This document shows, piece by piece, positions 41,145-50,930 of a stretch of 64,000 nucleotides of DNA. Numbering within the stretch: the first letter of the stretch is position 1; every line of letters begins with the position of its first letter. Origin of the DNA: an uncultured Muribaculaceae bacterium (GTDB lineage: Bacteria; Bacteroidota; Bacteroidia; Bacteroidales; Muribaculaceae); NCBI GenBank assembly GCA_910578365.1, contig CAJTRC010000001.1, forward strand, positions 1-64,000, given 5' to 3'. The notes under the pieces are model-generated. The model was not told the origin of the DNA. It saw only the letters and a list, made by a program, of their open reading frames with translations, and made no database searches. The translations under genes were made by a program, and so were the position numbers.

Positions 41145-42623
41145 TTAGCGCTGCGATGTGCTGTAGTTGGGGGCTTCGGATGTGATGGCTACATCGTGCG
41201 GATGGCTTTCAGCCACGCCGGCATTGGTGATGCGGGTGAATTTGGCGTTATGCAGGGCTTCGATGTCGGCGGCGCCGCAATAGCCCATGCCGGCGCGCAG
41301 ACCGCCAAGCATCTGGTATACCACTTCGTAGAGCAGGCCTTTGTAGGGTACGCGGGCTGCGATGCCTTCCGGCACGAGTTTCTTGGCGTCGGTTTCGTTG
41401 CCCTGAAAATAGCGGTCTTTCGAACCCTTCTCCATGGCTTCAAGCGAACCCATGCCTCGATATGATTTGTATTTACGGCCATTGTAGATGATGGTGTCGC
41501 CGGGTGATTCCTCCACGCCGGCCAGCATGCCGCCGAGCATTACGGAGTGCGCGCCTGCCGCGAGAGCTTTTACAATATCGCCCGAATATCGAATACCGCC
41601 GTCGGCAATCAGAGGCACATCCGTGCCTGCCAGAGCCTTGGCTACATCGTAAACAGCCGACAACTGGGGTACACCCACACCTGCTATTACGCGGGTGGTG
41701 CATATCGAGCCCGGGCCAATGCCAACTTTTACGCCGTCGGCGCCGTTTTCAACAAGGTATCTGGCGGCGTCGCCGGTAGCGATGTTACCTACTACCACGT
41801 CAATATGGGGGTATTTTTCCTTTACGGCACGAAGTACTCCTATCACACCTTTGCTGTGGCCGTGGGCGGTGTCGATTACCAGGGCGTCGACTCCGGCGGC
41901 CACGAGTGCGTCGGCGCGCTCCATCGAATCGGGAGTGACACCGATGCCGGCTGCCACACGTAGGCGTCCGAGATTATCCTTGCATGCGTTGGGCTTGTCC
42001 TTGGCTTTGGTTATATCCTTGTAAGTCACCAGTCCCACGAGCTTGCCCTTGGAATCGACAACGGGCAGTTTCTCGATTTTGTGTCGCTGCAGTATGCGGG
42101 CGGCCTCCTCAAGGTTGGTGCTTTGGTCGGTGGTGATAATATCTTTCGAAGTCATAACCTCGTCGATAGGGCGTCCGAGGTTGGACTCAAAGCGGAGGTC
42201 GCGGTTGGTAACGATGCCAACGAGCATACCATTTTCATCCACAACAGGAATACCGCCAATGTGATATTCCTCCATCATGTCGAGGGCGTCTTTTACTGAA
42301 GAACCGCGCAGAATAGTCACGGGGTCATAAATCATGCCGTTTTCTGCACGCTTCACCGCATGTACCTGGCGGGCCTGCTCGGCAATAGGCATGTTTTTGT
42401 GAATTACACCTATGCCGCCTTCACGGGCTATGGCAATAGCCAGCTGTGCTTCGGTTACGGTATCCATGGCGGCTGAAACCAGGGGTACGTTCAAGGTGAT
42501 GTTGCGCGAGAAACGAGTTGTAAGTTTTACGTCACGAGGGAGTACTTCCGAATAAGCCGGAATAAGGAGGACATCGTCAAAGGTGAGTCCTTCCATTTTT
42601 ACGCGGTCAGCAATAAACGACAT
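41145..42623 (-). CDS. guaB: Inosine-5'-monophosphate dehydrogenase
   Basis: The 492-residue protein has the full IMPDH set: an N-terminal TIM barrel (FDDVLLIPAYS), two CBS domains near 95-205, NAD site segment, and the catalytic Cys loop GPGSICTTR near 301-308. The flap (MGSLEAM) follows near 385. It converts IMP to XMP with NAD+, the committed step to GMP. It has a promoter of its own and ends at a terminator. Confidence 0.97.
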   Translation of the reverse strand: MSFIADRVKMEGLTFDDVLLIPAYSEVLPRDVKLTTRFSRNITLNVPLVSAAMDTVTEAQLAIAIAREGGIGVIHKNMPIAEQARQVHAVKRAENGMIYDPVTILRGSSVKDALDMMEEYHIGGIPVVDENGMLVGIVTNRDLRFESNLGRPIDEVMTSKDIITTDQSTNLEEAARILQRHKIEKLPVVDSKGKLVGLVTYKDITKAKDKPNACKDNLGRLRVAAGIGVTPDSMERADALVAAGVDALVIDTAHGHSKGVIGVLRAVKEKYPHIDVVVGNIATGDAARYLVENGADGVKVGIGPGSICTTRVIAGVGVPQLSAVYDVAKALAGTDVPLIADGGIRYSGDIVKALAAGAHSVMLGGMLAGVEESPGDTIIYNGRKYKSYRGMGSLEAMEKGSKDRYFQGNETDAKKLVPEGIAARVPYKGLLYEVVYQMLGGLRAGMGYCGAADIEALHNAKFTRITNAGVAESHPHDVAITSEAPNYSTSQR

Positions 42624-42694
42624 ATTATTATTTTTATATATGTGATATCGATTGATATACGGTCAGTAGACAAGTCTGCCGTTTTTATTGCCCA

Positions 42695-42702
42695 CAAAGT
42701 TA
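42695..42702 (-). promoter_or_regulatory. -7 box (TAACTTTG) of guaB
   Basis: A consensus match 71 bp before the start, with an A/T-rich leader. It is back to back with the aroE promoter. Confidence 0.55.
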
Positions 42703-42745
42703 CGAATTTTTATTGATTTGGCATACAAGTAAACGCTACTTTTTG

Positions 42746-42753
42746 TAACTTTG
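42746..42753 (+). promoter_or_regulatory. -7 box (TAACTTTG) of the aroE-yeiH-comEC unit
   Basis: A consensus match 24 bp before the aroE start at 42778. The -33 element is unclear. Confidence 0.55.
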
Positions 42754-42777
42754 CACAAAATTTTATGTCACGCTTAC

Positions 42778-43518
42778 ATGAAACTATACGGTCTTATAGG
42801 CAAACCTCTTGGCCATTCGTTATCCGCCGATTTTTTTAATCGCAAGTTCAAAGCCGAGGGTATAGATGCCCGTTATCTGAATTTCGAAATCGACTCTGTG
42901 GCTGAGTTGCCACGGCTTCTGGCCGAATATCCGGCATTGTCAGGGCTGAATGTCACAAGCCCTTATAAGCGCGATGTGATTCCGATGATGGAATCTCTCG
43001 ACCCTCTCGCCGACAAAGTCCAGGCTGTAAATGTAATAAAGATTATACGGCATCCAGGCAAAAATCCGGTAATGAAAGGCTATAACAGCGATGTACAGGG
43101 CTTTGCCGACTCGCTGGAGCCTGTACTCAAAGGCCGTAAGGCGGCTCTGATACTGGGCACCGGCGGAGCAGCGACTGCATGTATAGCCGGATTCGAACGC
43201 CTGGGGCTGAAAGCAACCCTTGTGTCGCGCCGTCCCGGTCCCGGATATATAAGCTATGCCGACATTGATGCCACCGTGATGGCCGAGCATAAGATTGTAG
43301 TAAATGCCACACCATTGGGCATGTATCCGCATATAGGCGAGGCCCCTCCTGTGCCTTACGGACTGTTCACGCCCGACCATCTGGCATACGACCTGGTGTA
43401 CAACCCCGAAATAACCGAATTCATGCGCCTTGCATCAAAGCAAGGGGCCGAAACAAAAAACGGCCTTGAAATGCTGCTTCTGCAGGCTTTCGAGTCGTGG
43501 CGCATTTTCAGATTATAA
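42778..43518 (+). CDS. aroE: Shikimate dehydrogenase
   Basis: A start at 42778 (MKLYGLIGKPLGHSLS) gives 246 residues, right for AroE; the longer frame begins with TTG inside the promoter. The substrate motif GHSLS, catalytic Lys in TSPYK near 65, Asp in NSDVQG near 105, and NADP loop GTGGA near 127 are present. It reduces 3-dehydroshikimate in aromatic amino-acid synthesis. It leads the unit, 13 bp ahead of the YeiH-family gene. Confidence 0.94.
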   Translation: MKLYGLIGKPLGHSLSADFFNRKFKAEGIDARYLNFEIDSVAELPRLLAEYPALSGLNVTSPYKRDVIPMMESLDPLADKVQAVNVIKIIRHPGKNPVMKGYNSDVQGFADSLEPVLKGRKAALILGTGGAATACIAGFERLGLKATLVSRRPGPGYISYADIDATVMAEHKIVVNATPLGMYPHIGEAPPVPYGLFTPDHLAYDLVYNPEITEFMRLASKQGAETKNGLEMLLLQAFESWRIFRL

Positions 43519-43531
43519 ATTATAAACCAAA

Positions 43532-44521
43532 ATGAAAGAAAAAAAAGGAATCAATCTGAACGAAGAAAAAACAGTTATCAGCCGGCCGTTGATTATTTAT
43601 ATTGCAGCGATAGCGATTATTCTAATTCCTTGGGATAAACTCGGGCTTCCGATAGTAAACGCACCTTTGGCACTTTTAGCAGGCCTTGTATTTGCTTTCT
43701 GCATGAAGAACCCGTGCCCGAAATTCAACAAAAAGTGTTCGAAATATCTGCTGCAGATAGCAGTGGTCTGCCTCGGATTTAACATGAATCTGCAGGAATC
43801 GCTCAAATCGGGTTCCGAGGGCATGATGTTTACTGTAGTAAGCGTTGTAGGCGTAATGACACTCGGAGTTCTGGGCGGTTACTGGCTGCACATCAACCGC
43901 AAGACCAGTTACCTGATTTCGTCGGGTACGGCCATCTGCGGCGGCTCGGCCATTGCGGCAGTAGGTCCGGTGCTGAAGGCTAATGAAAATGAAATGGCAG
44001 TGTCGCTGGGCGTTATTTTCATACTCAATGCGATAGCTCTGTTTATATTTCCGCCGATTGGCCACCTGCTTGATATGAGCCAGCAGCAGTTCGGCACCTG
44101 GGCAGCCATTGCCATCCACGACACTTCGTCGGTGGTAGGCGCAGGTGAAAGCTACGGAGAGGAAGCTCTACAGATTGCCACACTGATTAAACTTACCCGC
44201 GCCCTTTGGATAATCCCGCTTGCCCTTGTCACCATGTTTATATTCCGCGAAAAGGGCAGCAAGATTTCCATACCATGGTTCATATTCATATTCATTCTCG
44301 CCATGGTTGCAAACACATATCTGCCCATACCACAGTGGTTTGTTGATATTATGGTGTGGATTGCCAAACGCGGCATGGTGGTGACCCTGTTTATGATTGG
44401 CGCCTCGCTGTCGCTGGCCACAGTAAAGCAGGTCGGCGTCAAGCCGCTGCTTCTGGCTGTGCTGCTATGGATTGTAATAGGCGTAGGCAGCCTGTTTGTA
44501 GTAGAGTCTACGATACCCTAA
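43532..44521 (+). CDS. YeiH-family (UPF0324) putative sulfate exporter
   Basis: The 329-residue membrane protein has about ten helices. It carries the family signatures LLAGLVFAF, LLQIAVVCLGFNMN, SGTAICGGSAIAAVGP near 130 and HDTSSVVGAG near 198. The family name rests on weak experimental support, so the solute is uncertain. It lies 13 bp after aroE and 12 bp before comEC. Confidence 0.85.
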   Translation: MKEKKGINLNEEKTVISRPLIIYIAAIAIILIPWDKLGLPIVNAPLALLAGLVFAFCMKNPCPKFNKKCSKYLLQIAVVCLGFNMNLQESLKSGSEGMMFTVVSVVGVMTLGVLGGYWLHINRKTSYLISSGTAICGGSAIAAVGPVLKANENEMAVSLGVIFILNAIALFIFPPIGHLLDMSQQQFGTWAAIAIHDTSSVVGAGESYGEEALQIATLIKLTRALWIIPLALVTMFIFREKGSKISIPWFIFIFILAMVANTYLPIPQWFVDIMVWIAKRGMVVTLFMIGASLSLATVKQVGVKPLLLAVLLWIVIGVGSLFVVESTIP

Positions 44522-44533
44522 GCGCAATACAGA

Positions 44534-46555
44534 ATGAAAGCCCCATACAGCAGGATTCCTGTCGTACCTGTAACAATAGGATACATGGCAGGAATCCTGC
44601 TGTTCGGTTTTGGGGTGCAATGGTATCTGGTAGCCATCATCGCCGCGGTGTGCGTAGCGCTGCTGTACTTCCCTGACAGATTCTACACTTTTGGTGTGCT
44701 GGCTATTGCCGCCGGATGGTTTTGTGCCTCGGTACATGCCTCGGCTTCATTGCCTGCGAGCATGCACGGCAGCAATGTGAAGCTGAGTGCCAAAGTACTG
44801 CGCATAGTACCGTCGGGCGACTACAGCCGTCTGCTTGTTGCCGCAGATACCATCGGAGGCGTGGGGCTCGACAGCCCTGTGCGGATTTGGATTTCACTCC
44901 TGTGCCATGCCGATGAGGCCGGCATAGGGTCGCGGGTACATGCGGAAGGCTATCTGCGCGATGCCGCTAAATTCGACGGACTTCCATACGAAACCGACTA
45001 TGCTGCCTTTGCTGCCGTCGACCGCGTTTCGGCCATTATGACTGCCGGGAGCGACGGCTTTTGCGTAGTCACTCCCGGCAGCGGCATCGGTGAGCGACTG
45101 CGCCAATACCGCAACAATCTGGCCGATGCCATATATCTATCGGGCCTGAGCGAACGCACCGCCGATTTTGTAGTAGCCACCGTATGCGGCGATGACAATA
45201 ACCTGTCGCCCGATGTGCGTGAAACATTCCGCACCCTCGGCCTGGCTCATCTGCTGGCCCTGAGTGGTTTCCATGTGGCGTTGTTCGCCGGACTGGCTTC
45301 ACTGCTTCTATATCCGCTGCGTCTGTGGCGCAGGTACGCACGCTGGCGCCATGTAGCGATATTGGCAGCTGTGTGGTTCTATGTACTTGTCAGCGGTATG
45401 CCGGCATCGGCAGTCAGGGCGGCCCTGATGCTGAGTATAGTACTTGGCGGCAAAATGATGCAGCGGCAGGGTGTGGGATTCAACACACTGGCCGCCGCCG
45501 CGTTGGTGATGCTTGTATGGAATCCGGGGCTGCTGTATTCGCCGGGATTCCAGCTTTCGTTCACTGCTGTAGCAGGACTGATGGCATTCGCCGAGCAGCT
45601 TAACCCGTTCAGCCGACGGCGCCGTTACCCGCATCTGCTAATGTCGATAATCACGGTACCCGTGGCGGCAGTACTCGGCACAGCAGTGGTATCGGCCATG
45701 TACTTCCATAGCTTTCCGCTGTTGTTCCTCCCGGCCAATGCGGTTATAACACTGATATCGTCGCTTATAATCGGCGGAGGAGCGGTACTGTCGCTGATTG
45801 CTGTATGTGGCGGCAGTTGCGGAATACTGGTGTGGACCCTCGACGGGCTATACAGCTTCGCCTACCGTTTCTGCCGCATGCTCACCGGCTTGCCTCATAC
45901 CGAAATCACCGGGATATATCCAACAATCGTTACGGCATTGCTGCTTGCTATGGCAATTATCCTTGTGGCTGTGGCGCTGAACCGTCGCAGACATCTGCCG
46001 TGGATTATGGCGGCAATATGTGTATTGCTGTCACTGGGGGCGCAGAGAGTCTTTGCCGAAAAGAATCCATACGGCGAGCTGTACATACCCTCCCACAGCG
46101 CCGAAACCCGTGTAATAATGCGTCAGGGCGAAGCAGCCATGCTGTATTGCGAAGGCAGCGCGCCTGCCACTCATGCGACATTGTCGGCATGCAGCAGGCG
46201 CTACGAAACATGGTTGAGGATGCGTCGCTGCCACGGCAATTTCAGTCTGTGCGACAGTGTCGACATGCGTGCTGATGGCTTCGGCCGCAATGGCAGTCTG
46301 CTCCATGCCGGTCCATATACCCTGTGGATAGCAAAAGATGCCGACGATATAATACCGCTGCAAGCGGATTATGTCGTGGTAGGCACGAATAAAAATCTGA
46401 ATATTGCCGAATTGGTACATAAGATGAGTCCGCGGTGCGTGATTCTTACATCAGGCCTGTCGAAAAAACGGCGCAGACGCTACGAAACCGACTGCCGCAA
46501 AGCCGGGGTTGCCGTTCATAATGCCGCTGACAGCACATTCAGCTTGCAATGGTAA
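44534..46555 (+). CDS. comEC: ComEC/Rec2-family DNA-uptake channel protein
   Basis: The 673-residue protein has an N-terminal membrane pair, an OB-like periplasmic part (LPYETDYAAFAA) and the Competence domain with HLLALSGFHVAL near 237 followed by many helices. The C-terminal 170 residues lack the HxHxDH motif of the metallo-beta-lactamase domain found in ComEC of Bacillus. In other bacteria ComEC draws single-stranded DNA through the inner membrane. No other competence genes lie in the window. Confidence 0.85.
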   Translation: MKAPYSRIPVVPVTIGYMAGILLFGFGVQWYLVAIIAAVCVALLYFPDRFYTFGVLAIAAGWFCASVHASASLPASMHGSNVKLSAKVLRIVPSGDYSRLLVAADTIGGVGLDSPVRIWISLLCHADEAGIGSRVHAEGYLRDAAKFDGLPYETDYAAFAAVDRVSAIMTAGSDGFCVVTPGSGIGERLRQYRNNLADAIYLSGLSERTADFVVATVCGDDNNLSPDVRETFRTLGLAHLLALSGFHVALFAGLASLLLYPLRLWRRYARWRHVAILAAVWFYVLVSGMPASAVRAALMLSIVLGGKMMQRQGVGFNTLAAAALVMLVWNPGLLYSPGFQLSFTAVAGLMAFAEQLNPFSRRRRYPHLLMSIITVPVAAVLGTAVVSAMYFHSFPLLFLPANAVITLISSLIIGGGAVLSLIAVCGGSCGILVWTLDGLYSFAYRFCRMLTGLPHTEITGIYPTIVTALLLAMAIILVAVALNRRRHLPWIMAAICVLLSLGAQRVFAEKNPYGELYIPSHSAETRVIMRQGEAAMLYCEGSAPATHATLSACSRRYETWLRMRRCHGNFSLCDSVDMRADGFGRNGSLLHAGPYTLWIAKDADDIIPLQADYVVVGTNKNLNIAELVHKMSPRCVILTSGLSKKRRRRYETDCRKAGVAVHNAADSTFSLQW

Positions 46556-46671
46556 AACGACGTTGAACGTTATTGACTTGTTTTTGTTTTTATTATAAAA
46601 TACTTGCTTGAGTGTGTCACTTTGGCAAAGTTTTTGCATTACACAACTCGATAAAACATACTAAAAAAGAT

Positions 46672-47256
46672 ATGAAATACGACAAACATAATCAAAAGTC
46701 CCAGGAAGAACCGGAAGTAGTGGACGATATTCTGGATACCGATAACGAACAGACTGAACTTGCCGATGCCCTTAATGAAGAACTTGGCGAGATGGAAGCA
46801 CTGCGCAAACAGCTCGACGAAGCCCAGGCGGCTGTAGAGAAGGAGAAGAAAGACTATATGTTTCTTATGGCCGATTTCGACAACTTCCGCAAACGTGTGC
46901 GTCGCGAGAAAGAAGACCTGCTCAAAAACGGCAACGAAAAGATTTTGGCCGGTCTGCTCCCGATTGTAGATGATTTTGAACGAGGCCTTGAGGCTACTCG
47001 CGACAGCGAAGACCCCAATGCCATTCGCGAAGGCATGGAGCTGATTTACAACAAACTGGTTAAGTACCTCGAACAGAACGGTGTCAAAGCCATGGAATCG
47101 ACCGGCATGGATTTCGATGCCGATCTTCACGAAGCAATCGCTACCATACCGGCTCCGAGCGAAGACCTTAAAGGCAAGGTGATAGACACCACGCAGAAAG
47201 GCTATACCATCAACGACAAGGTTCTGCGCCATGCAAAAGTGGCTGTAGGCGAATAA
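46672..47256 (+). CDS. grpE: Nucleotide exchange factor GrpE
   Basis: A start at 46672 gives 194 residues. An acidic N-terminal coil is followed by the long dimerisation helix and the beta-domain, with ADFDNFRKRVRREKEDL, LLPIVDDFERGLE and HEAIATIP. GrpE releases ADP from DnaK. It precedes dnaJ by 22 bp; dnaK is not in the window. Confidence 0.95.
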   Translation: MKYDKHNQKSQEEPEVVDDILDTDNEQTELADALNEELGEMEALRKQLDEAQAAVEKEKKDYMFLMADFDNFRKRVRREKEDLLKNGNEKILAGLLPIVDDFERGLEATRDSEDPNAIREGMELIYNKLVKYLEQNGVKAMESTGMDFDADLHEAIATIPAPSEDLKGKVIDTTQKGYTINDKVLRHAKVAVGE

Positions 47257-47278
47257 TAATTTCTACATCACGGCTGAC

Positions 47279-48457
47279 ATGAGCGAAAAACGAGATTACT
47301 ACGAAGTTCTCGGCGTGACAAAAAACGCCACCGCCGACGAAATAAAAAAGGCCTATCGAAAGATGGCCATAAAATATCATCCTGATAAAAACCCGGGCGA
47401 TAAGGCGGCCGAAGAGAAATTCAAGGAGGCTGCCGAGGCATACGATGTGCTTTCCAACGACGAAAAGCGTCAGCGCTACGACCAGTTCGGTCACAATATG
47501 GGTCCGCAGGGATTCCCGGGCGGTGGCGGCAGCTACGGTTTCGGTGGCGGAGGTATGTCGATGGACGACATCTTCTCCATGTTCGGCGATATATTCGGCG
47601 GCCATATGGATATGGGCGGCGGATTCGGCGGTGCCACAGGAGGCCGTACTCACGCCCGTGCCCGTCAGCGCCGAGGCACCGACCTGCGCATACGTGTGAA
47701 AATGTCGCTTGAGGATATCGCAAAGGGTGTGGACAAGACACTGAAGATTCCTACTTACGTTAAGTGTGAACACTGCAACGGCACCGGAGCCAAAGACGGA
47801 GTGGCATTCGCTACCTGTAATACCTGCCACGGTACCGGTTCGATTACCCAGGTGCAGAACTCGATTTTCGGTGCTATGCAGTCGCAGGTAATATGTCCGG
47901 AATGTGAAGGCTCGGGCAAGACCATCACCGAGCGCTGCTCTTATTGCAACGGCGAGGGCATACAGCGTAAAGACCAGCAGATTTCGTTCCATATTCCCGC
48001 AGGTGTATCCGACGGCATGATACTGACAGTACGCGGCAAGGGCAACGCTCCGCGCCGTGGCGGCGTGAACGGCGACCTGCTGGTTGTGATTGAGGAAGTT
48101 AAGCATCCCGAACTGATTCGCGATGGCAACGATGTGATATATAATCTGATGCTCGACCTGCCTACAGCCATACTCGGCGGAAGTGTCGAAGTGCCCACCA
48201 TCAGCGGCCGCGCAAGGCTGAAAATCGCTGCCGGCACACAACCCGGCAAGGTGCTCCGACTCAGAGGCAAAGGTCTGCCATCGCAGGAAAGTTCAGGCAC
48301 AGGCGACGAACTTATCAACGTGATGGTATACATTCCCGAGAATCTCAGCGACAGCGAGCGTCAGGCAATCGAAACTCTCAAAGGCTCGCCCAATATCACT
48401 CCTACCGAAGCTGAAAAGCAACGCATATTCTCGAAGCTCAAACACATTTTCGAGTAA
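47279..48457 (+). CDS. dnaJ: Chaperone DnaJ
   Basis: The 392-residue protein has the J-domain with HPD near 36, a Gly/Phe-rich stretch near 75-120, four zinc repeats (CEHCNGTG, CNTCHGTG, CPECEGSG, CSYCNGEG, near 163-225) and the C-terminal substrate domains. It stimulates DnaK ATPase and delivers substrates. It is followed by an exceptionally long terminator. Confidence 0.97.
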   Translation: MSEKRDYYEVLGVTKNATADEIKKAYRKMAIKYHPDKNPGDKAAEEKFKEAAEAYDVLSNDEKRQRYDQFGHNMGPQGFPGGGGSYGFGGGGMSMDDIFSMFGDIFGGHMDMGGGFGGATGGRTHARARQRRGTDLRIRVKMSLEDIAKGVDKTLKIPTYVKCEHCNGTGAKDGVAFATCNTCHGTGSITQVQNSIFGAMQSQVICPECEGSGKTITERCSYCNGEGIQRKDQQISFHIPAGVSDGMILTVRGKGNAPRRGGVNGDLLVVIEEVKHPELIRDGNDVIYNLMLDLPTAILGGSVEVPTISGRARLKIAAGTQPGKVLRLRGKGLPSQESSGTGDELINVMVYIPENLSDSERQAIETLKGSPNITPTEAEKQRIFSKLKHIFE

Positions 48458-48462
48458 AAAGA

Positions 48463-48518
48463 ATACATACACCCGGCGCCAGACTGCTATATCGTAGTCT
48501 GGCGCCGGGTGTATGTAT
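48463..48518. terminator. 23-bp perfect hairpin between convergent dnaJ and ispE
   Basis: Arms at 48463-48485 and 48496-48518 are perfectly complementary, with a 10-nt loop. It serves as a terminator for both genes; the stem is much longer than usual. Confidence 0.85.
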
Positions 48519-48524
48519 AAAACC

Positions 48525-49340
48525 TTATTGTATGTATACGTCGCAGTCAGGCAGGCTAAGAGCCTCAGCCTTTTCCCTGCTGTCAAAAATACCGAAAACA
48601 GCCGCACCGCTTCCGCTCATGGCCGAGTACACTGCCCCTGCGTCATACATGGCCGCTTTGACCTCGGCTATACGGGGAGCCGCAGCAAAAACTCCGTGCT
48701 CGAATTCGTTTACAAGAGTATCGCGCCAGCTGCCGATACCGCTACCGAGTATCGCGTTCAAATCGGGCGCCGGCCCCGACGGACGAACTCCGGCATACGC
48801 CTGAGCTGTCGAAACAGCGCAGCCTCGGGGCTTGGCTATCAGCAGAGTATAACTGTTCAAGTCCACATCAATCGGCGTAAGGGTAGTACCTGTACCGGTG
48901 GCAAGCATAGGGCGGTTATACACAAACAGCGGACAGTCGGCACCTATACGTGCCGCTACAGCTGCAAGACGCTCCTTGCCCAGACCCAATCCGAAAAGTT
49001 CGTTGACGGCCATGAGGGTGGCTGCGGCATCTGCCGAGCCTCCGCCAAGTCCGGCTCCGTCCGGCACAATCTTTTCAAGATGTATATCTACCGGAGGCAA
49101 TTCGCCTAAATCCGCGGCAAGAGCGCGGTAAGCCTTTACTACAAGATTCTTTTCCGGCGGACAGTCAACCGGACGCCCGTAGCAGAAAAGGCGGACATCG
49201 TCGGTTTCGCCGGGAAGCACTTCGAGTACATCGGTCCAGCCTACAGGCAGCATCACTGTGGCTATGTCGTGATAGCCGTCCGGGCGCCGGCGCTCGATAT
49301 ACAGGCCGAGATTGATTTTACATTGCGGAAATACAACCAT
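48525..49340 (-). CDS. ispE: 4-diphosphocytidyl-2-C-methyl-D-erythritol kinase IspE
   Basis: A start at 49340 (MVVFPQCKINLGLY) gives 271 residues. The upstream extension overlaps dnaB and is not supported. Catalytic Lys lies in CKINLGL near 8 and Asp in LGGGSADAA near 100, the GHMP-kinase ATP loop. It phosphorylates CDP-ME in the non-mevalonate isoprenoid pathway. It begins 1 bp after the dnaB stop (TGATATG). Confidence 0.93.
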   Translation of the reverse strand: MVVFPQCKINLGLYIERRRPDGYHDIATVMLPVGWTDVLEVLPGETDDVRLFCYGRPVDCPPEKNLVVKAYRALAADLGELPPVDIHLEKIVPDGAGLGGGSADAAATLMAVNELFGLGLGKERLAAVAARIGADCPLFVYNRPMLATGTGTTLTPIDVDLNSYTLLIAKPRGCAVSTAQAYAGVRPSGPAPDLNAILGSGIGSWRDTLVNEFEHGVFAAAPRIAEVKAAMYDAGAVYSAMSGSGAAVFGIFDSREKAEALSLPDCDVYIQ

Positions 49341-49341
49341 A

Positions 49342-50889
49342 TCAGAAGGGGAGATTTTCGTTGGGGGACGCGGGCGATATATCAACAGTACCGCCTGACA
49401 GCGGGTCGCTTTGCGGCATAGGAGCGTTGCCTCCGTCGGGCTGGTTCAGACGCGAACCTTGTATGGCCATACCGATGTTCACGTCCGACGACCAGTTCTC
49501 GAACCTGGCGAAAGGAGCGCGGAAGCGCATCTGCACATCATCGACCTTACCGCTACGGTGTTTGGCCACGATAAATTCGGCCAAACCTCGGATATCCTTG
49601 CCGCTCGCATCGGTATCGGCGTGTATATAATATTCCGGACGGTGAATGAAGCATACAATGTCGGCATCCTGTTCAATCGCACCCGATTCACGAAGGTCGC
49701 TCAGCTGCGGACGTTTGTTGTCGCCTCGCGATTCAATGGCACGGCTAAGCTGCGACAGCGCTATAATAGGAATGTTCAGTTCCTTGGCCAGCTGCTTGAC
49801 CGAGCGGGATATCATACTAACCTCCTGCTCGCGGCTGCCGAACTTCATGCCTGATGCGTTCATCAGCTGAAGGTAGTCGATGATTATGATTTTGACGTTG
49901 TGTTCGCGCACCAGACGCCGGGCTTTAGTTCGAAGTTCGAACACCGACAGCGATGCGGTATCGTCAATGTACAGTGGCACACCGTTGAGCTGCTTTGAAC
50001 GTGACGATAGTTTCTCCCATTCGAGCGAGTCGAGATTTCCGCTCTTGATTTTTCCGCCTTCGATCTCACACACGTTCGAAATCAGACGGTTCACAAGCTG
50101 AATATTACTCATTTCGAGCGAGAATATGGCCACTGGGATATTATAGTTAACAGCCATGTTCTTAGCCATGGACAGCACAAAAGCAGTCTTGCCCATTGCC
50201 GGACGTGCCGCCACGATGATAAGGTCGGAATTCTGCCAGCCGGAAGTCAGTTTGTCGAGTTCGTGGAAGCCGGTTTCGAGTCCGCTCAGACCCGACGAAC
50301 GGTTAGCCGCGGCTTCAATCTGTTTAAGAGCCTGATCCACCACGGGGTCGATTTGTACCACATCGCGCTTGACATTGCGCTGCGAAATCTCGAACAGACG
50401 ACCTTCAGCTTCCTGAAGCAAATCGTCGACGTCGTTGCTTTCGTCGAAAGCCTTACTCTGAATATTCGAAGTAAAGGCAATAAGCTCGCGAGCGAGGTAC
50501 TTCTGAGCCACAATCCGGGCGTGGTATTCCACGTTGGCCGCCGAGTTTACCGTGGTTGAGAGGTTTACCACAGCCACCGGCCCCCCGACTTCGTCGAGAG
50601 TGCCATTGAGGCGCAACTGCTGCGTAACCGACAGCACGTCGATGGGGCGCTGGCTTACGCCCAGAGCCTGGATGGCCTCGTATATTTTCTGATAGTTTGG
50701 TTCATAAAAACACTCGGGCTTGAGAATGTCGCATACTGTTGTATAGGCATCCTTCTCGAGCATCAAGGCGCCGAGTACGGCGGCCTCGAACACGGTATCG
50801 CGCGGAGCTTTTCGCCCGTCGATATCGCCTATATTCGAGGCTGTCGCCATTTTTGGAGCCCGCGGAGTATATTTTTGTTGTTCCGGCAT
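49342..50889 (-). CDS. dnaB: Replicative DNA helicase DnaB
   Basis: The 515-residue protein has an N-terminal helical domain (EAAVLGALMLEKDAY), a linker, and the RecA-like core. Walker A is ARPAMGKT near 229, with IIIDYLQLM (Walker B) near 330, SQLSRA, and an Arg finger region HRSGK. Hexamers unwind DNA at the fork with DnaG. No intein is present in the Walker A or other usual sites. It has its own -7 box. Confidence 0.96.
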   Translation of the reverse strand: MPEQQKYTPRAPKMATASNIGDIDGRKAPRDTVFEAAVLGALMLEKDAYTTVCDILKPECFYEPNYQKIYEAIQALGVSQRPIDVLSVTQQLRLNGTLDEVGGPVAVVNLSTTVNSAANVEYHARIVAQKYLARELIAFTSNIQSKAFDESNDVDDLLQEAEGRLFEISQRNVKRDVVQIDPVVDQALKQIEAAANRSSGLSGLETGFHELDKLTSGWQNSDLIIVAARPAMGKTAFVLSMAKNMAVNYNIPVAIFSLEMSNIQLVNRLISNVCEIEGGKIKSGNLDSLEWEKLSSRSKQLNGVPLYIDDTASLSVFELRTKARRLVREHNVKIIIIDYLQLMNASGMKFGSREQEVSMISRSVKQLAKELNIPIIALSQLSRAIESRGDNKRPQLSDLRESGAIEQDADIVCFIHRPEYYIHADTDASGKDIRGLAEFIVAKHRSGKVDDVQMRFRAPFARFENWSSDVNIGMAIQGSRLNQPDGGNAPMPQSDPLSGGTVDISPASPNENLPF

Positions 50890-50911
50890 GGTTGGTTCTT
50901 TTAGTGAACGG

Positions 50912-50919
50912 CAAAGTTA
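50912..50919 (-). promoter_or_regulatory. -7 box (TAACTTTG) of dnaB-ispE
   Basis: A consensus match 22 bp before the dnaB start, in the 41-bp gap after the murF-alr gene. Confidence 0.5.
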
Positions 50920-50930
50920 GCAAAAAAATC

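Noticed and set aside
47210..48241. 343-residue open frame antisense to dnaJ
   Set aside because: Long antisense frames opposite dnaJ/dnaK-type genes are a known artefact of codon bias. It has no domain and no promoter or start context.
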